64,000 bases of DNA from Candidatus Rokuibacteriota bacterium (GCA_003220685.1 QHTE01000060.1:41416-105415); one strand, 5' to 3'. Positions 32,277 to 40,714 are shown, counted from the first letter of the stretch. Numbers and translations: made by a program. Notes: generated from the sequence alone by a model not told the origin.

Positions 32277-33473
32277 ATGGCCAAGGCGCTCGATGGGATC
32301 GTGGTGCTGGACCTCACTCAATACGAGGCAGGACCGAGCTGCGCTCAGATGCTCGCCTGGCTCGGCGCCGACGTCATCAAGATCGAGCCGCCGGGCGGCG
32401 AGCCCGGGCGTCGCATGCTCTCTGACAGCTCTGACCTGGACGCCTGGTTCTTCCTCATGCTCAACGGCAACAAGAAGGGTATCACGCTCGACCTCAAGGC
32501 CCCCGAGGGGCGTGCCCTTCTCAAGCGGATGGTCGAGCGCGCCGACGTCCTGATCGAGAACTTCGGTCCCGGCTCGTTCGAGCGACTGGGATTCGGCTGG
32601 GAAGATCTTCGCCGGATGAACCCGAGGATCATCTCGGCCTCGGTGAAGGGGTTCGGCAGCACCGGACCGTACGCCAGCTACAAGAGCTTTGAGATGATCG
32701 CGCAGGCCATGGGCGGCGCGATGAGCGTCACGGGCACGGCCGACGGGCCACCCACGAAGGTCGAAGCCGGTCTCGGCGACACCGGCGCCGGGCTCCATCT
32801 GGCCATCGGCATCCTCGCCGCGATCGTTCAGCGCCAGACCACCGGCGTGGGACAGCGCATCGAGGTCGCTCAGCAGGACGCCGTGCTGAATCTCGTCCGG
32901 ATCCACCTGCGCGAGCACTACTCGAGCGGGAAGCCCGTTCCCCGGCGTGGCAATCGTTCGCCCGGCGGCGCGCCGTCCAACATGTATCGGTGCCGGCCGT
33001 TCGGGCCGAACGACTACGTCTTCATCCATTGCGCGACCCTCGAGATGTGGAAGACCTTCTCGAAGATCCTCGGCCGTCCCGAGATGGGAGACGACCCCAC
33101 GCTCGCCGACCGGATGGGGCGCGTCGCGCGCAACGACGAGCTCGACGCGCTCGTCGAAGGGTGGACCGAGAAGCGGACGAAGCACGAGGTGATGGAGACT
33201 CTGGGTGCCGCGGGGATTCCCTGCGGAGCGGTCCTCGACTCGGGCGAGGTAATGACGGATCCTTCGCTGGTGCAGCGTGGCATGATCGTGGACCTCGAGC
33301 ATCCGACGCGCGGCCGATATCCGATGCCGGGTAACCCGGTGCGCATGTCCGATTCGCCGACCGAGGTCACGCGCGCGCCGCTGCTCGGAGAGCACAACGC
33401 CGACGTGCTGGGTCGCTGGCTCGGGTGCAGCGTCGACGAGCTGACGGCGCTCGCGAAGAAGAAGGTCATTTGA
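32277..33473 (+). CDS. CaiB/BaiF-type CoA transferase (class III)
   Basis: A 398-residue family III CoA transferase. The N-terminal VVLDLTQYEAGPSCAQMLAWLGADVIKIEPP is the family signature, and the catalytic Asp168 lies in GLGDTGAG, matching the position of the Asp nucleophile in formyl-CoA transferase. GNKKGITLDLKAPEG and ENFGPG are further family segments. These enzymes move CoA between carboxylic acids through an aspartyl anhydride. It follows the ThDP enzyme by 140 bp, separated by a palindromic element. The pair resembles the Frc/Oxc oxalate module in composition, but the actual acid is not identified. Confidence 0.88.
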   Translation: MAKALDGIVVLDLTQYEAGPSCAQMLAWLGADVIKIEPPGGEPGRRMLSDSSDLDAWFFLMLNGNKKGITLDLKAPEGRALLKRMVERADVLIENFGPGSFERLGFGWEDLRRMNPRIISASVKGFGSTGPYASYKSFEMIAQAMGGAMSVTGTADGPPTKVEAGLGDTGAGLHLAIGILAAIVQRQTTGVGQRIEVAQQDAVLNLVRIHLREHYSSGKPVPRRGNRSPGGAPSNMYRCRPFGPNDYVFIHCATLEMWKTFSKILGRPEMGDDPTLADRMGRVARNDELDALVEGWTEKRTKHEVMETLGAAGIPCGAVLDSGEVMTDPSLVQRGMIVDLEHPTRGRYPMPGNPVRMSDSPTEVTRAPLLGEHNADVLGRWLGCSVDELTALAKKKVI

Positions 33474-33634
33474 CGAGCGGCCGATCGCGTTAACACCGCG
33501 ATTCGGCGAATATTATTCCGGAAGCATCTCGGGCCGGAATGGCAATCCAGCCTGTCACAGCGCCCGGGGTCAAGCGCCGGAAACGCTTCGTGTAACACGC
33601 TGAGAACAATCAGCATTCACGGATTCTTAGTCCG

Positions 33635-33650
33635 TGGCACTTCGATTGCT
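33635..33650 (+). promoter_or_regulatory. Sigma-54 (-24/-12) promoter of a response-regulator gene
   Basis: TGGCACTTCGATTGCT agrees with the consensus TGGCACGRNNNTTGCW except at position 7 (and C/T at position 8). The -12 element is 22 bp before the ATG at 33672. I did not find the 17-bp upstream box here. Confidence 0.7.
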
Positions 33651-33671
33651 GCCTGATGAAGATCGTTGCCC

Positions 33672-34121
33672 ATGTCTGGCATAGCGAAGCGCCCGGACAA
33701 GCCGTTCGAGAGACCCACGAAGCGCGTCCTCATCATCGACGATGAGGAGACGATCCGGCAGGTGCTGACCGAGTTCTTCAACAGCTTCAATCACGGGATG
33801 ACCTATAAGGTCGAGACGGCCAAGAACGGGGCCGAGGGCGTCATGATGATGCTGCGAGGCCGCCACGATCTGGTCCTCATCGACCTGCACATGCCGGTGA
33901 TGGACGGACTGCAGGCGCTCAAGCAGCTTCGAGGGCTCGACTCGAACGTGCCGATCATGGTGATCACCGCGAGCCGCGACACGAAGGCCGCCGCCGAGGC
34001 GCTCAATCAGGGCGTGTTCGCGTTCATCCCCAAGCCCTTCGACTTCGGCCAGCTCGAGCACCTGGTGGCGCTGGCGCTCCCGAGCGGTCGTCCGCGCCCG
34101 CCGTCCCTGAGTCACGCGTAA
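33672..34121 (+). CDS. Single-domain response regulator (CheY-like)
   Basis: A 149-residue stand-alone receiver. Acidic pair in IIDDEE near residues 22-26, phospho-acceptor Asp71 in VLIDLHMPVMDG, a Thr/Ser switch in VITAS near 99-101, and Lys121 in FIPKPF. There is no output domain, so it probably relays phosphate or binds a protein partner. The ATG at 33672 is preferred to a TTG at 33666. Its promoter is one of the best sigma-54 matches in the window. Which kinase it pairs with is not visible; the two hybrid kinases at 20937 and 37249 are candidates. Confidence 0.87.
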   Translation: MSGIAKRPDKPFERPTKRVLIIDDEETIRQVLTEFFNSFNHGMTYKVETAKNGAEGVMMMLRGRHDLVLIDLHMPVMDGLQALKQLRGLDSNVPIMVITASRDTKAAAEALNQGVFAFIPKPFDFGQLEHLVALALPSGRPRPPSLSHA

Positions 34122-34140
34122 GCCGCCGCGGAAAACAGCG

Positions 34141-34165
34141 GTGGCCGGGCAACGACCCCGGCCAC
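34141..34165. terminator. Hairpin between convergent genes
   Basis: GTGGCCGGG at 34141-34149 pairs perfectly with CCCGGCCAC at 34157-34165 around a 7-nt loop. It lies between the ends of the response-regulator gene and the convergent amidohydrolase gene. There is no T-tract, so if it terminates transcription it may be an imperfect bidirectional terminator or need Rho. Confidence 0.5.
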
Positions 34166-34187
34166 GCGCTCGCCTTCGAATCTCGCG

Positions 34188-35390
34188 CTACTTACTGATC
34201 AAGCCGTAGAGCTTGCCGGCGTTCTCGCACACGACCTTGCGGCGTACGTCGGCCGGAAGGTGGCCGAGCTCGCGGGCGATGTACTCGCGCGAATCCGGCC
34301 AGACGCCGTCGGGATGGGGGAAGTCCGATCCCCACATGACCTTGTCCGCGCCGAGCTCGTCGAGGAGCTTCACGCCGATCGGGTCCGTCTGATAGGTTGC
34401 CCAGCACTGCCGCTTCCAGTACTCGCTCGGCGGCATCGTCAGCGAGAGGTCTTTGAACTGATCCTCCCACTCGGCATCCATGCGCCAGAGCACGTAGGGG
34501 ATCCAGCCGATCCCGGACTCGCCGAGCACGAGCTTCATGCGCGGGTAGCGCTCGAAGACCCCCGAGAAGATCATCGAGGTGAGGATGTTGGACATGTTCA
34601 TCTGGAACTGGGTGATGTTCGAGGCGAACGCCGAGCGCGCGACCGGCAGATCCACCTTCGGCGCGTCCGGGGCGTTCGCGCGCGTCGGATCCGAGCCGAT
34701 CGCGATGATCTTGCGGATGTTGTCCGGCGTATAGCCACCGACCGTGTGGAAGTGGAGCGGCAGCCCGCAGCCGTCGATCACGTCCCACAGCGGGTTCCAG
34801 TAGGGATCCCAGAGCGGCTTGAGGTCCGACGAGTTGGCGATGTCGAGACCGCGCAGGGCGCCGCGCTTGACGACGCGCTCCACCTCGGAGATGGCCGCCT
34901 CGAGCGGGTGGTTCGGGATGGACGCGAGCCCGGCGTAGCGCTCCGGGTGAGTCGAGCAGAAGTCCGCGAGCCACTCGTTGTAGATTCGCAGAACCTCGAC
35001 CGCGGCCTCCGGATCGTTCATCCGTCCCGTGGTGCCGAGCACTCCGTAGAGCACCTCGGCTTGCACACCGTCGCGATCCTGGTCCCTCAGGCGCAGGTCG
35101 GGGTCGGTGATCCGACGGATGCCGCGCTTGCCGTCCTCGTAGAGACCCGTCGACGCCATTCGATCGGAGCGGTGGATGCGTCCGGGAATGTATTCCCGGC
35201 CCGCCGAGCCCATCCCGCAGGCCATGCCCAAGCTGGCGCCCCGGTTGGTGACCCAGACCGGCCCACGCGGCCCTTCCTTCGTGTACGGCATCCGATCTTT
35301 CAGACCCGCGGATGCCCTGGCCGTGAAGAGGTCGGGCGGGAGCCAGCAGAGATCGAGATGGCAATCGGCGGAGATCATTTCGTATTTCAT
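34188..35390 (-). CDS. Amidohydrolase family 2 (ACMSD-like) metal-dependent hydrolase
   Basis: A 400-residue TIM-barrel protein of the amidohydrolase-2 group. The N-terminal ISADCHLDL holds the first metal ligands, HFHTVGG in the middle and WGSDFPHPDGVWPDS near the end carry the further His/Asp ligands. The C terminus ENAGKLYGL is typical of this group, which includes decarboxylases (ACMSD, gamma-resorcylate) and lactonases. Start ATG 35390 is chosen because upstream frame is antisense to the next SDR gene. It is divergent from that SDR with ~95 bp between them. Substrate unknown; aromatic or hydroxy acid decarboxylation is possible. Confidence 0.85.
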   Translation of the reverse strand: MKYEMISADCHLDLCWLPPDLFTARASAGLKDRMPYTKEGPRGPVWVTNRGASLGMACGMGSAGREYIPGRIHRSDRMASTGLYEDGKRGIRRITDPDLRLRDQDRDGVQAEVLYGVLGTTGRMNDPEAAVEVLRIYNEWLADFCSTHPERYAGLASIPNHPLEAAISEVERVVKRGALRGLDIANSSDLKPLWDPYWNPLWDVIDGCGLPLHFHTVGGYTPDNIRKIIAIGSDPTRANAPDAPKVDLPVARSAFASNITQFQMNMSNILTSMIFSGVFERYPRMKLVLGESGIGWIPYVLWRMDAEWEDQFKDLSLTMPPSEYWKRQCWATYQTDPIGVKLLDELGADKVMWGSDFPHPDGVWPDSREYIARELGHLPADVRRKVVCENAGKLYGLISK

Positions 35391-35483
35391 GGCCGGGAGC
35401 GTAGCAGCAGCGAATTGACAAGGCAAGTCGCGGGGCCTAGGGTCAGGCGCGCACATGTAACGCATATGCACGGAGGAGAGACC

Positions 35484-36248
35484 GTGAGATTCAAGGGACG
35501 GGTCGCGCTGATCACCGCCGCGGGCCGAGGCATCGGACGGGCGACGGCCGAGATCATCGGCCGGGAGGGCGGAACGGTCGTCGGCGTCGAGGTCGACAAG
35601 GATGCCCTCGATCAGGCCGTGAGCGCCGTCCGGGCCGCGGGCGGGACCGCGCAGGGCCTCGTGGCCGACGCGCTCGACGCCTCGCAGGTGGCCGCCACGG
35701 TCAAGCGCGTCGTCGACGAGCACGGCCGCATCGATATCCTCGTCAACGCGGTCGGCGGCAGCACCATCATCGCCAGGCCGGCCGCCCAGGTTGACGAGCT
35801 CACGCTCGACGAGTGGCAGAAGCTGCTCCACTTCAACCTCACCGGCACGTTCCTCTTCTCCAATGCGGTCGCGCCGGTGATGAAGCGCCAGCGGAGCGGC
35901 AAGATCGTCAACATCTCGTCGATCGCGGGCCGCGGGCTGAGCCCGTCGAGCAGCAGCGCCTACGCGACCGCCAAGGGCGGGATCATCGCCTTCACGCGCA
36001 AGCTCTCCTTCGAGCTCGGGCCGTTCGGCGTCACCGTGAACGCGATCGCTCCGAGCCTCACCCTGAGCCCGCGGCTGCGCCCCCGCTGGGATCAGATGTC
36101 GCCAGAAGACCGCGCGCGCGAGGAAGCGCGTGTGCCCCTGGGACGGGTGGCGCTGCCCGAGGACCAGGCGCGGGTCATCTGCTTTCTGGCGTCGAGCGAC
36201 GCCGACTTCGTCACCGGCGTGACGATCGACGTGAACGGCGGTCAGTAG
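35484..36248 (+). CDS. SDR family oxidoreductase
   Basis: A 254-residue classical SDR. TAAGRGIGRATAEI is the cofactor loop, NAVGG replaces the usual NNAG, Ser is in NISSIAGRG, and the YxxxK pair is in AYATAKGGI. The start is a GTG at 35484 that follows GGAGGAGAGACC, a strong ribosome binding site; an ATG at 35466 lies upstream of that site and is rejected. Its stop overlaps the end of the convergent broken solute-binding protein gene by seven bases. It probably acts as an NAD(P)-dependent dehydrogenase or reductase; the substrate is unknown. Confidence 0.86.
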   Translation: MRFKGRVALITAAGRGIGRATAEIIGREGGTVVGVEVDKDALDQAVSAVRAAGGTAQGLVADALDASQVAATVKRVVDEHGRIDILVNAVGGSTIIARPAAQVDELTLDEWQKLLHFNLTGTFLFSNAVAPVMKRQRSGKIVNISSIAGRGLSPSSSSAYATAKGGIIAFTRKLSFELGPFGVTVNAIAPSLTLSPRLRPRWDQMSPEDRAREEARVPLGRVALPEDQARVICFLASSDADFVTGVTIDVNGGQ

Positions 36249-36475
36249 CCGGCGGCCTGGCGCGCGATCTCGACGTCGACCAGATCCTCGAAGCGGTGGG
36301 CGCGCTTGATGAAGCCGCCGGCGAGCAGGATCGTCTGGAGCGTGTCGAAGCCGGACCGCGTCAGGACCGGGTCGCGCGCCCAGGTGGACTGCCGCAGGTA
36401 GCGCTCGACCGCCGCGACGTGGATCCTCCGCTCGATGTCGGCGAACGCGGGCGCGATCACCGCGGCGATCTCGGC

Positions 36476-36584
36476 CGCGCCGCCGAACGAGATCACGGTC
36501 TTTCCGACGAGGTCGGACCAGGCGAAATTCGGCTGAGCCTGGCGGCCCAGGAGGAAGAAACCGTTGCGGTCGTTGACTGCGGCG
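36476..36584. repeat. 109-bp direct repeat, copy A
   Basis: This segment is identical to 36730-36838. It lies inside the broken solute-binding protein gene, where it replaces the middle of the coding sequence. The period is 254 bp, with 145 bp of unique sequence between the copies. Confidence 0.9.
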
Positions 36585-36729
36585 GCGGCCCGTGCTCGAT
36601 GAAATCGCCTTTACGGGCGCGGAACGCAGCCACGGCGTCGGCCGTGGAAAGGCCCCGCAGAAACGTAATCCGCGCCGGGTCGACCCGGTGACGCCGCAGG
36701 ACCGCCTGCATGCAGAGCCACGGCGTGGG

Positions 36730-36838
36730 CGCGCCGCCGAACGAGATCACGGTCTTTCCGACGAGGTCGGACCAGGCGAAATTCGGCTGAGCCTGGCGGC
36801 CCAGGAGGAAGAAACCGTTGCGGTCGTTGACTGCGGCG
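36730..36838. repeat. 109-bp direct repeat, copy B
   Basis: This is the copy in its natural reading frame, encoding VNDRNGFFLLGRQAQPNF and VGKTVISFGGA of the solute-binding protein. Copy A is identical but displaced. Confidence 0.9.
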
Positions 36839-37218
36839 AAGTGAACCAGCGGCGCCTCACCGCGATCGGCCAGATCGAAGCTCCGCATGAGGCCCGACAG
36901 CGCGACGTCGGCTTCGCCCTTCCGCATCATGCCGACCGTTCCCGCGCCGAACTCCGCCGTCACCACCTCGACCTCGAGCCCCTCGGCCGCGAAGTGGTCG
37001 CCGTGAACGGCGACCCAGAGGGGTGCGTAGAAGATCGAGCGGAACGCCTCGGCGACTCTGACCCGGCTGGAAGGTCCCACGTCGACGGAGTATAACGCCG
37101 CACTGCGTCATCGCGGCCAGGCCCACCAGGATGATTTCTATCCGTCCTCTGAGATGTTTCTTTCCAGCTACGCGGCCCTGGCACCACCGATCATATTGAT
37201 TTCACTGACCAGGATTCG

Positions 37219-37234
37219 TGGCACCCCACTCGCA
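37219..37234 (+). promoter_or_regulatory. Sigma-54-like promoter of the membrane hybrid kinase gene
   Basis: TGGCACCCCACTCGCA has a perfect -24 element and GC at the exact -12 position, with one mismatch in the -12 block. It is 15 bp before the ATG at 37249. CTTTCCAGCT at 37160-37169 partly resembles the core of the 17-bp upstream box (8 of 10), 49 bp away. Confidence 0.5.
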
Positions 37235-37248
37235 TCCGAAAATTCGGG

Positions 37249-39381
37249 ATGGTGACGCAACCCCGCGAGCCGGTATACGCTCGGCCCTCGCTCGAGCGGA
37301 CCCAGGACGACCCGGCCGAGAGGCAGTTCGGTCGTCGGCTGCGGCTCTATCAGGAACTCACGGTCCGCGGCGGCATCGCGCTGGTCATCGTGGCGTTCCA
37401 GCTCGTCTTCCCGGTGGAGCCCCCGGTCATCTCGCGGTGCATCTCGCTGCTCGCGCTCTTCGGGCTCTTCCTGAACGGGCCCTACTTCCTCGCCGCGCGC
37501 GACGAACGCGCCTTCCGGGCCCAGGCCTACGTCCGGATGCTCGTCGACGTCCTGCTGATCAGCGTCGGGCTCTACCTCGCCGGCGGCCTCGCCGCCGCGC
37601 ATTTCCTCGGCATCTATCTGATCGTGATCATCTACGTCGGCCTCACGTTCTCGAGTCGGGCGTGCCTGGCCGCGACGGCGGCGGCCACCGGCAGCTACGT
37701 CGCAATCGTGTCGCTGCAGCACGCGGGCATCCTGAGCGCGCCGTTCGAGCTCCCGAACGCCACGATGATCGCCGCGTTCAACCTGATTGTGCTGAACATC
37801 GCCGGCACGCTCACCGCGGTCCTGGCCCGCGCCCTGCGCGAGAGCCGCCGCCGGCTCCGCTCCACCCACCAGGAGCTGGAGCGCTTCGTCGAGGCGATTC
37901 CGGACGTCATCTACGTCGTCGACCGCGCCGGGCGCCTGACGCTCTGGAACCAGAAGCTCGAGAGCGTCACCGGCCGCGGCGGGGAGGCGCTCCGGGGCGA
38001 GCTGCTGACGGACCTGCTCGCCGAGGACGACCGCGGGGCGTTCCGCGCGGCGCTCGGCGCGGGCCTCGAGGCCCGCCCGTTCGAGGTCGAAAGCCGGCTG
38101 TGCGGCGCCGACGGCGCCCTGGTCGCTTACCAGTGGACGGGCGCCGCGCTCACCGACGAGCACGGTCGCGTGAGCGGCCTCACCGGCGTGGGGCGGGACG
38201 TCACCGAGCGCACGCGCGCCGAGGGCATTCTGCGCCAGCGCGAGAACGAGATGCGGCAGCTCCAGAAGATCGAAGCGATCGGCCGTCTCGCGGGTGGCGT
38301 CGCGCACGACTTCAACAACGTGCTGACCGTGGTCATCGGCCGCTGCCAGCTCATGCTCTCGCGCTATCGGCCCGGCGATCCCGCGTACGACGACCTCGAC
38401 CAGATCGAGAGCACGGCGCAGCGCGCCGCCAGCCTGACGCGTCAGCTCCTCGCGTTCAGCCGCAACCAGACCTCCGCCCGCCAGCCGCTCGATCTCAACG
38501 CCACCGTCACCAGCGTGAGCGACATGCTCGCGCGGCTCATCGGCGAGAACATCGAGCTGGCGGTCGCGCTCGACCCGAAGCTCGACCTCGTGATGGCCGA
38601 CCCGGGTCAGATCGAGCAGATCATCGTCAACTTCGCGGTCAACGCGCGCGACGCGATGCCGAACGGCGGACGCCTGTCGATCGCCACGCGCAACGTCATG
38701 CTGACCGCGGCGTTCGTCGCCGCCCACCCGACCGCCACCGTCGGTCCGCACGTGCTCCTGGAGGTCTGCGACACCGGCGTCGGCATGGACGAGGCGACCC
38801 TGCAGCGGGCCTTCGAGCCCTTCTTCACGACCAGGGCGGCCGGCAAAGGCTGCGGGCTCGGCCTCTCGACGGTGTACGGGATCGTCAAGCAGCACGAGGG
38901 CTACGCCTCAATTGAGAGCGAGCCGGGCCGCGGCGCGACGTTCCGCGTCTATCTGCCGAGGATCGAGGCGCCGGTCGTCGCCCAGCGCGCCGAGGGCGGC
39001 CGCGGCCCGTTCCCCGGCGGCGCGGAGACGATCCTGCTCGTCGAGGACGAAGAGGCCGTGCGGAGCCTGGTGCGCGAGATCCTGAGCCGTCTCGGCTATC
39101 GCGTGCTGGTCGCGAGCGACGCGATGGAGGCGCTCGCGCTGAGCCAGCAATTTGCGGAGCCGATCCATCTCCTGCTCACCGACGTCATCATGCCGGGGAT
39201 GGATGGCCGCGCGCTGGCGGAGCGGATGATGGTCGCGCGCCCGGACACGCGCATCCTGTTCATGTCGGGATACGCCGAGCCGCCGATCCCCGAGGACGTG
39301 CTGCTCGAGAAGCCCGTCACGCCCGACGCGCTCGCCCGCAAGGTCTCGGAAGTCCTGCACCAGCCGGCGCTCGCCGGCTGA
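37249..39381 (+). CDS. Membrane hybrid histidine kinase (TM-PAS-HisKA-HATPase-REC)
   Basis: A 710-residue kinase. About five to six hydrophobic segments (roughly 40-190) form a membrane input module. A short coiled coil leads to a PAS domain (IPDVIYVVDRAGRLTLWNQ, about 215-330), then the HisKA H-box GGVAHDFNNVLTVVIG with His353, a HATPase_c domain (NFAVNARDAMP, DTGVGMDEATL, GLGLSTVYGIVKQ), and a C-terminal receiver with Asp645 in LLLTDVIMPGMDG. The HDFNN box is typical of the NtrB-like hybrid group. No separate partner regulator is adjacent. The stop at 39381 leaves 57 bp before the next gene. Confidence 0.88.
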   Translation: MVTQPREPVYARPSLERTQDDPAERQFGRRLRLYQELTVRGGIALVIVAFQLVFPVEPPVISRCISLLALFGLFLNGPYFLAARDERAFRAQAYVRMLVDVLLISVGLYLAGGLAAAHFLGIYLIVIIYVGLTFSSRACLAATAAATGSYVAIVSLQHAGILSAPFELPNATMIAAFNLIVLNIAGTLTAVLARALRESRRRLRSTHQELERFVEAIPDVIYVVDRAGRLTLWNQKLESVTGRGGEALRGELLTDLLAEDDRGAFRAALGAGLEARPFEVESRLCGADGALVAYQWTGAALTDEHGRVSGLTGVGRDVTERTRAEGILRQRENEMRQLQKIEAIGRLAGGVAHDFNNVLTVVIGRCQLMLSRYRPGDPAYDDLDQIESTAQRAASLTRQLLAFSRNQTSARQPLDLNATVTSVSDMLARLIGENIELAVALDPKLDLVMADPGQIEQIIVNFAVNARDAMPNGGRLSIATRNVMLTAAFVAAHPTATVGPHVLLEVCDTGVGMDEATLQRAFEPFFTTRAAGKGCGLGLSTVYGIVKQHEGYASIESEPGRGATFRVYLPRIEAPVVAQRAEGGRGPFPGGAETILLVEDEEAVRSLVREILSRLGYRVLVASDAMEALALSQQFAEPIHLLLTDVIMPGMDGRALAERMMVARPDTRILFMSGYAEPPIPEDVLLEKPVTPDALARKVSEVLHQPALAG

Positions 39382-39402
39382 CCGGCCGCTCGCGCTCGGC
39401 GG

Positions 39403-39430
39403 TTGACATGCCGAGCGGTTCGCCCATAAT
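39403..39430 (+). promoter_or_regulatory. Sigma-70 promoter, probably leaderless
   Basis: TTGACA at 39403-39408 and CATAAT at 39425-39430 are separated by 16 bp. The GTG start at 39439 is only eight bases past the -10 element, so the mRNA likely begins at or within a base or two of the start codon. Confidence 0.7.
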
Positions 39431-39438
39431 CGGCTGCC

Positions 39439-40293
39439 GTGCGCTACCCGTGGCCGGATGGCAAGCAATCCGCGGCTGTGCTCTCGTTCGACTTCGACGC
39501 GGAGTCGGGCTTTCTCTTCCGTGAGCCCGAGAAGGCCAAGCGCAGCCTCGCCGATCTGGAGGAGCGGCGGTTCGGGCCGCGCGTCGGCGTCGACCGTATC
39601 TTGAGATTGCTCGACCGGCTTCGCCTGCGGGCGAGCTTCTACATTCCGGGGTGGACGGTCGAGAACCACCTGCCGCAGTGCAAGCGCATCCGCGACGCCG
39701 GGCACGAGATCGGCGCCCACGGCAACGTCCACGAGGCGGTCGCCGCGCTGGATCAGGCGCAGGAAAAGGCCGTGCTGGCCGAGCAGCTGCGGATCCTCGC
39801 CGATCACCTGGGCGTCCGACCGGCCGGCTACCGCTCGCCCTCGTGGGACGTGAACGTCTGGACGCCGGGCCTGCTCAAGACCCACGGGTTCCGCTACGAC
39901 AGCTCGCTGATGGGCAACGACGTGCCCTACGACGTCGCGACCCCCGAGGGGCCGCTGACCGAGATCCCGGTCCAGTGGATCATGGACGACGCACCGCTCT
40001 TCCGTCACGTCTACGGCGCGACCAACGCGATCGCCGACCCGGGCCGAGTACTCCAGATGTGGAGCAAGGAGTTCGTCGCGATGCACGGTGAGAACGGTTG
40101 CTTCGTGCTCACGTGCCACCCGTTCATCAGCGGCCGCGCCTCGCGGGTGGCCCTGATCGAGGACCTCGTCGGCTACATGCGCCGCCAGCGCGGCGTGTGG
40201 TTCGCCACGTGCGAGGAGGTGGCGCGCTGGCACGACGAGCACGGACGGTCGGGAGCGCCGACGGCGCGGCGCCGGAAGCGCGCCGGCCGCTGA
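39439..40293 (+). CDS. Polysaccharide deacetylase family protein (PuuE/HpPgdA-like)
   Basis: A 284-residue NodB-fold protein of the branch that includes allantoinase-like PuuE and Helicobacter PgdA. AVLSFDFDAESGF replaces the usual TFDDG motif, HEIGAHGNVHE supplies the second metal site, and YRSPSWDVNVWTPGLL is the family RxPxW segment. It has no signal peptide. The GTG start is set by the promoter eight bases upstream. In this branch activity ranges from peptidoglycan deacetylation to amide hydrolysis, so the substrate is uncertain. It is distinct from the deacetylase of the left-hand locus. Confidence 0.83.
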   Translation: MRYPWPDGKQSAAVLSFDFDAESGFLFREPEKAKRSLADLEERRFGPRVGVDRILRLLDRLRLRASFYIPGWTVENHLPQCKRIRDAGHEIGAHGNVHEAVAALDQAQEKAVLAEQLRILADHLGVRPAGYRSPSWDVNVWTPGLLKTHGFRYDSSLMGNDVPYDVATPEGPLTEIPVQWIMDDAPLFRHVYGATNAIADPGRVLQMWSKEFVAMHGENGCFVLTCHPFISGRASRVALIEDLVGYMRRQRGVWFATCEEVARWHDEHGRSGAPTARRRKRAGR

Positions 40294-40328
40294 TCCGCGA
40301 CACCGCCGCGACACACCGCCGCGCGCGC

Positions 40329-40357
40329 TTGACAAAACCCCTCCTCCGGCGTTGTCT
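40329..40357 (+). promoter_or_regulatory. Probable sigma-70 promoter of the Rieske/reductase operon
   Basis: TTGACA at 40329-40334 is a perfect -35. The -10 is unclear: TTGTCT at 40352-40357 has 17-bp spacing and TCTATC at 40355-40360 has 20. The ATG of the Rieske gene is at 40406. Confidence 0.4.
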
Positions 40358-40405
40358 ATCGTGGCTCCGACGCGACGACAACGGGCCCAGGGGAAAGGAC
40401 ACGAC

Positions 40406-40714
40406 ATGGCGCGATTCGTGACGGTGGCGAAGGCGGACAGCATCCAGCCGGGCCAGATGATCAAGGTCGAGATCGACAATTTTCCCGTGGCGGTCGCGAA
40501 CGTCGGCGGGACCTTCCACGCGTTCGACGACACGTGCACCCACGAAGATTGCTCGCTCGCCGAGGGCGAGCTGGTGAAGACGGCCGTGGTCTGCCCGTGT
40601 CACTTCGCGGAGTTCGACGTCCGCAACGGCGCGGTGCTCGCGCCGCCGGCGACCGTCCCCATCAAGGTCTATCCGGTGCGCGTCCAGGGCAACGACCTCC
40701 AAGTAGAGTTCTGA
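40406..40714 (+). CDS. Rieske-type [2Fe-2S] ferredoxin
   Basis: A 102-residue Rieske protein with the two ligand boxes CTHEDCSLAEG (Cys and His ligands in C-T-H) and CPCHFAEFDVRNG (C-P-C-H). It resembles the small Rieske ferredoxins that shuttle electrons to oxygenases. The ATG at 40406 is chosen over an in-frame ATG at 40352. The gene runs straight into the ferredoxin reductase: the stop TGA and start ATG share one base (TGATG at 40712-40716). Together they form the electron-transfer part of a likely three-component oxygenase, although no oxygenase subunit is in this window; the LLM protein at 41987 is a possible partner. Confidence 0.9.
   Translation: MARFVTVAKADSIQPGQMIKVEIDNFPVAVANVGGTFHAFDDTCTHEDCSLAEGELVKTAVVCPCHFAEFDVRNGAVLAPPATVPIKVYPVRVQGNDLQVEF

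Larger units (their letters stand above)
36242..37080 (-). pseudogene. Broken ABC-transporter solute-binding protein (NMT1/THI5-like)
   Basis: Read from the GTG at 37080, the first ~165 codons encode a good periplasmic-binding domain (SIFYAPLWVAVHGDHFAAEGL, TAEFGAGTVGMMRKGEADVALSG, FLRGLSTADAVAAFRARKGD). The frame then runs into a 109-bp copy of its own earlier sequence and is shifted. A separate 84-codon piece to 36242 encodes the C terminus (IHVAAVERYLRQSTWARDP, TILLAGGFIKRAHRFEDL). About 60-90 codons of a normal protein are missing between the two. No signal peptide is seen at the start. Either a true pseudogene or an assembly error at a repeat. Confidence 0.8.

Noticed and set aside
34260..35483. 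Long 5' extension of the SDR gene
   Set aside because: It is antisense to the amidohydrolase and lacks SDR features; the GTG at 35484 has a strong ribosome binding site.
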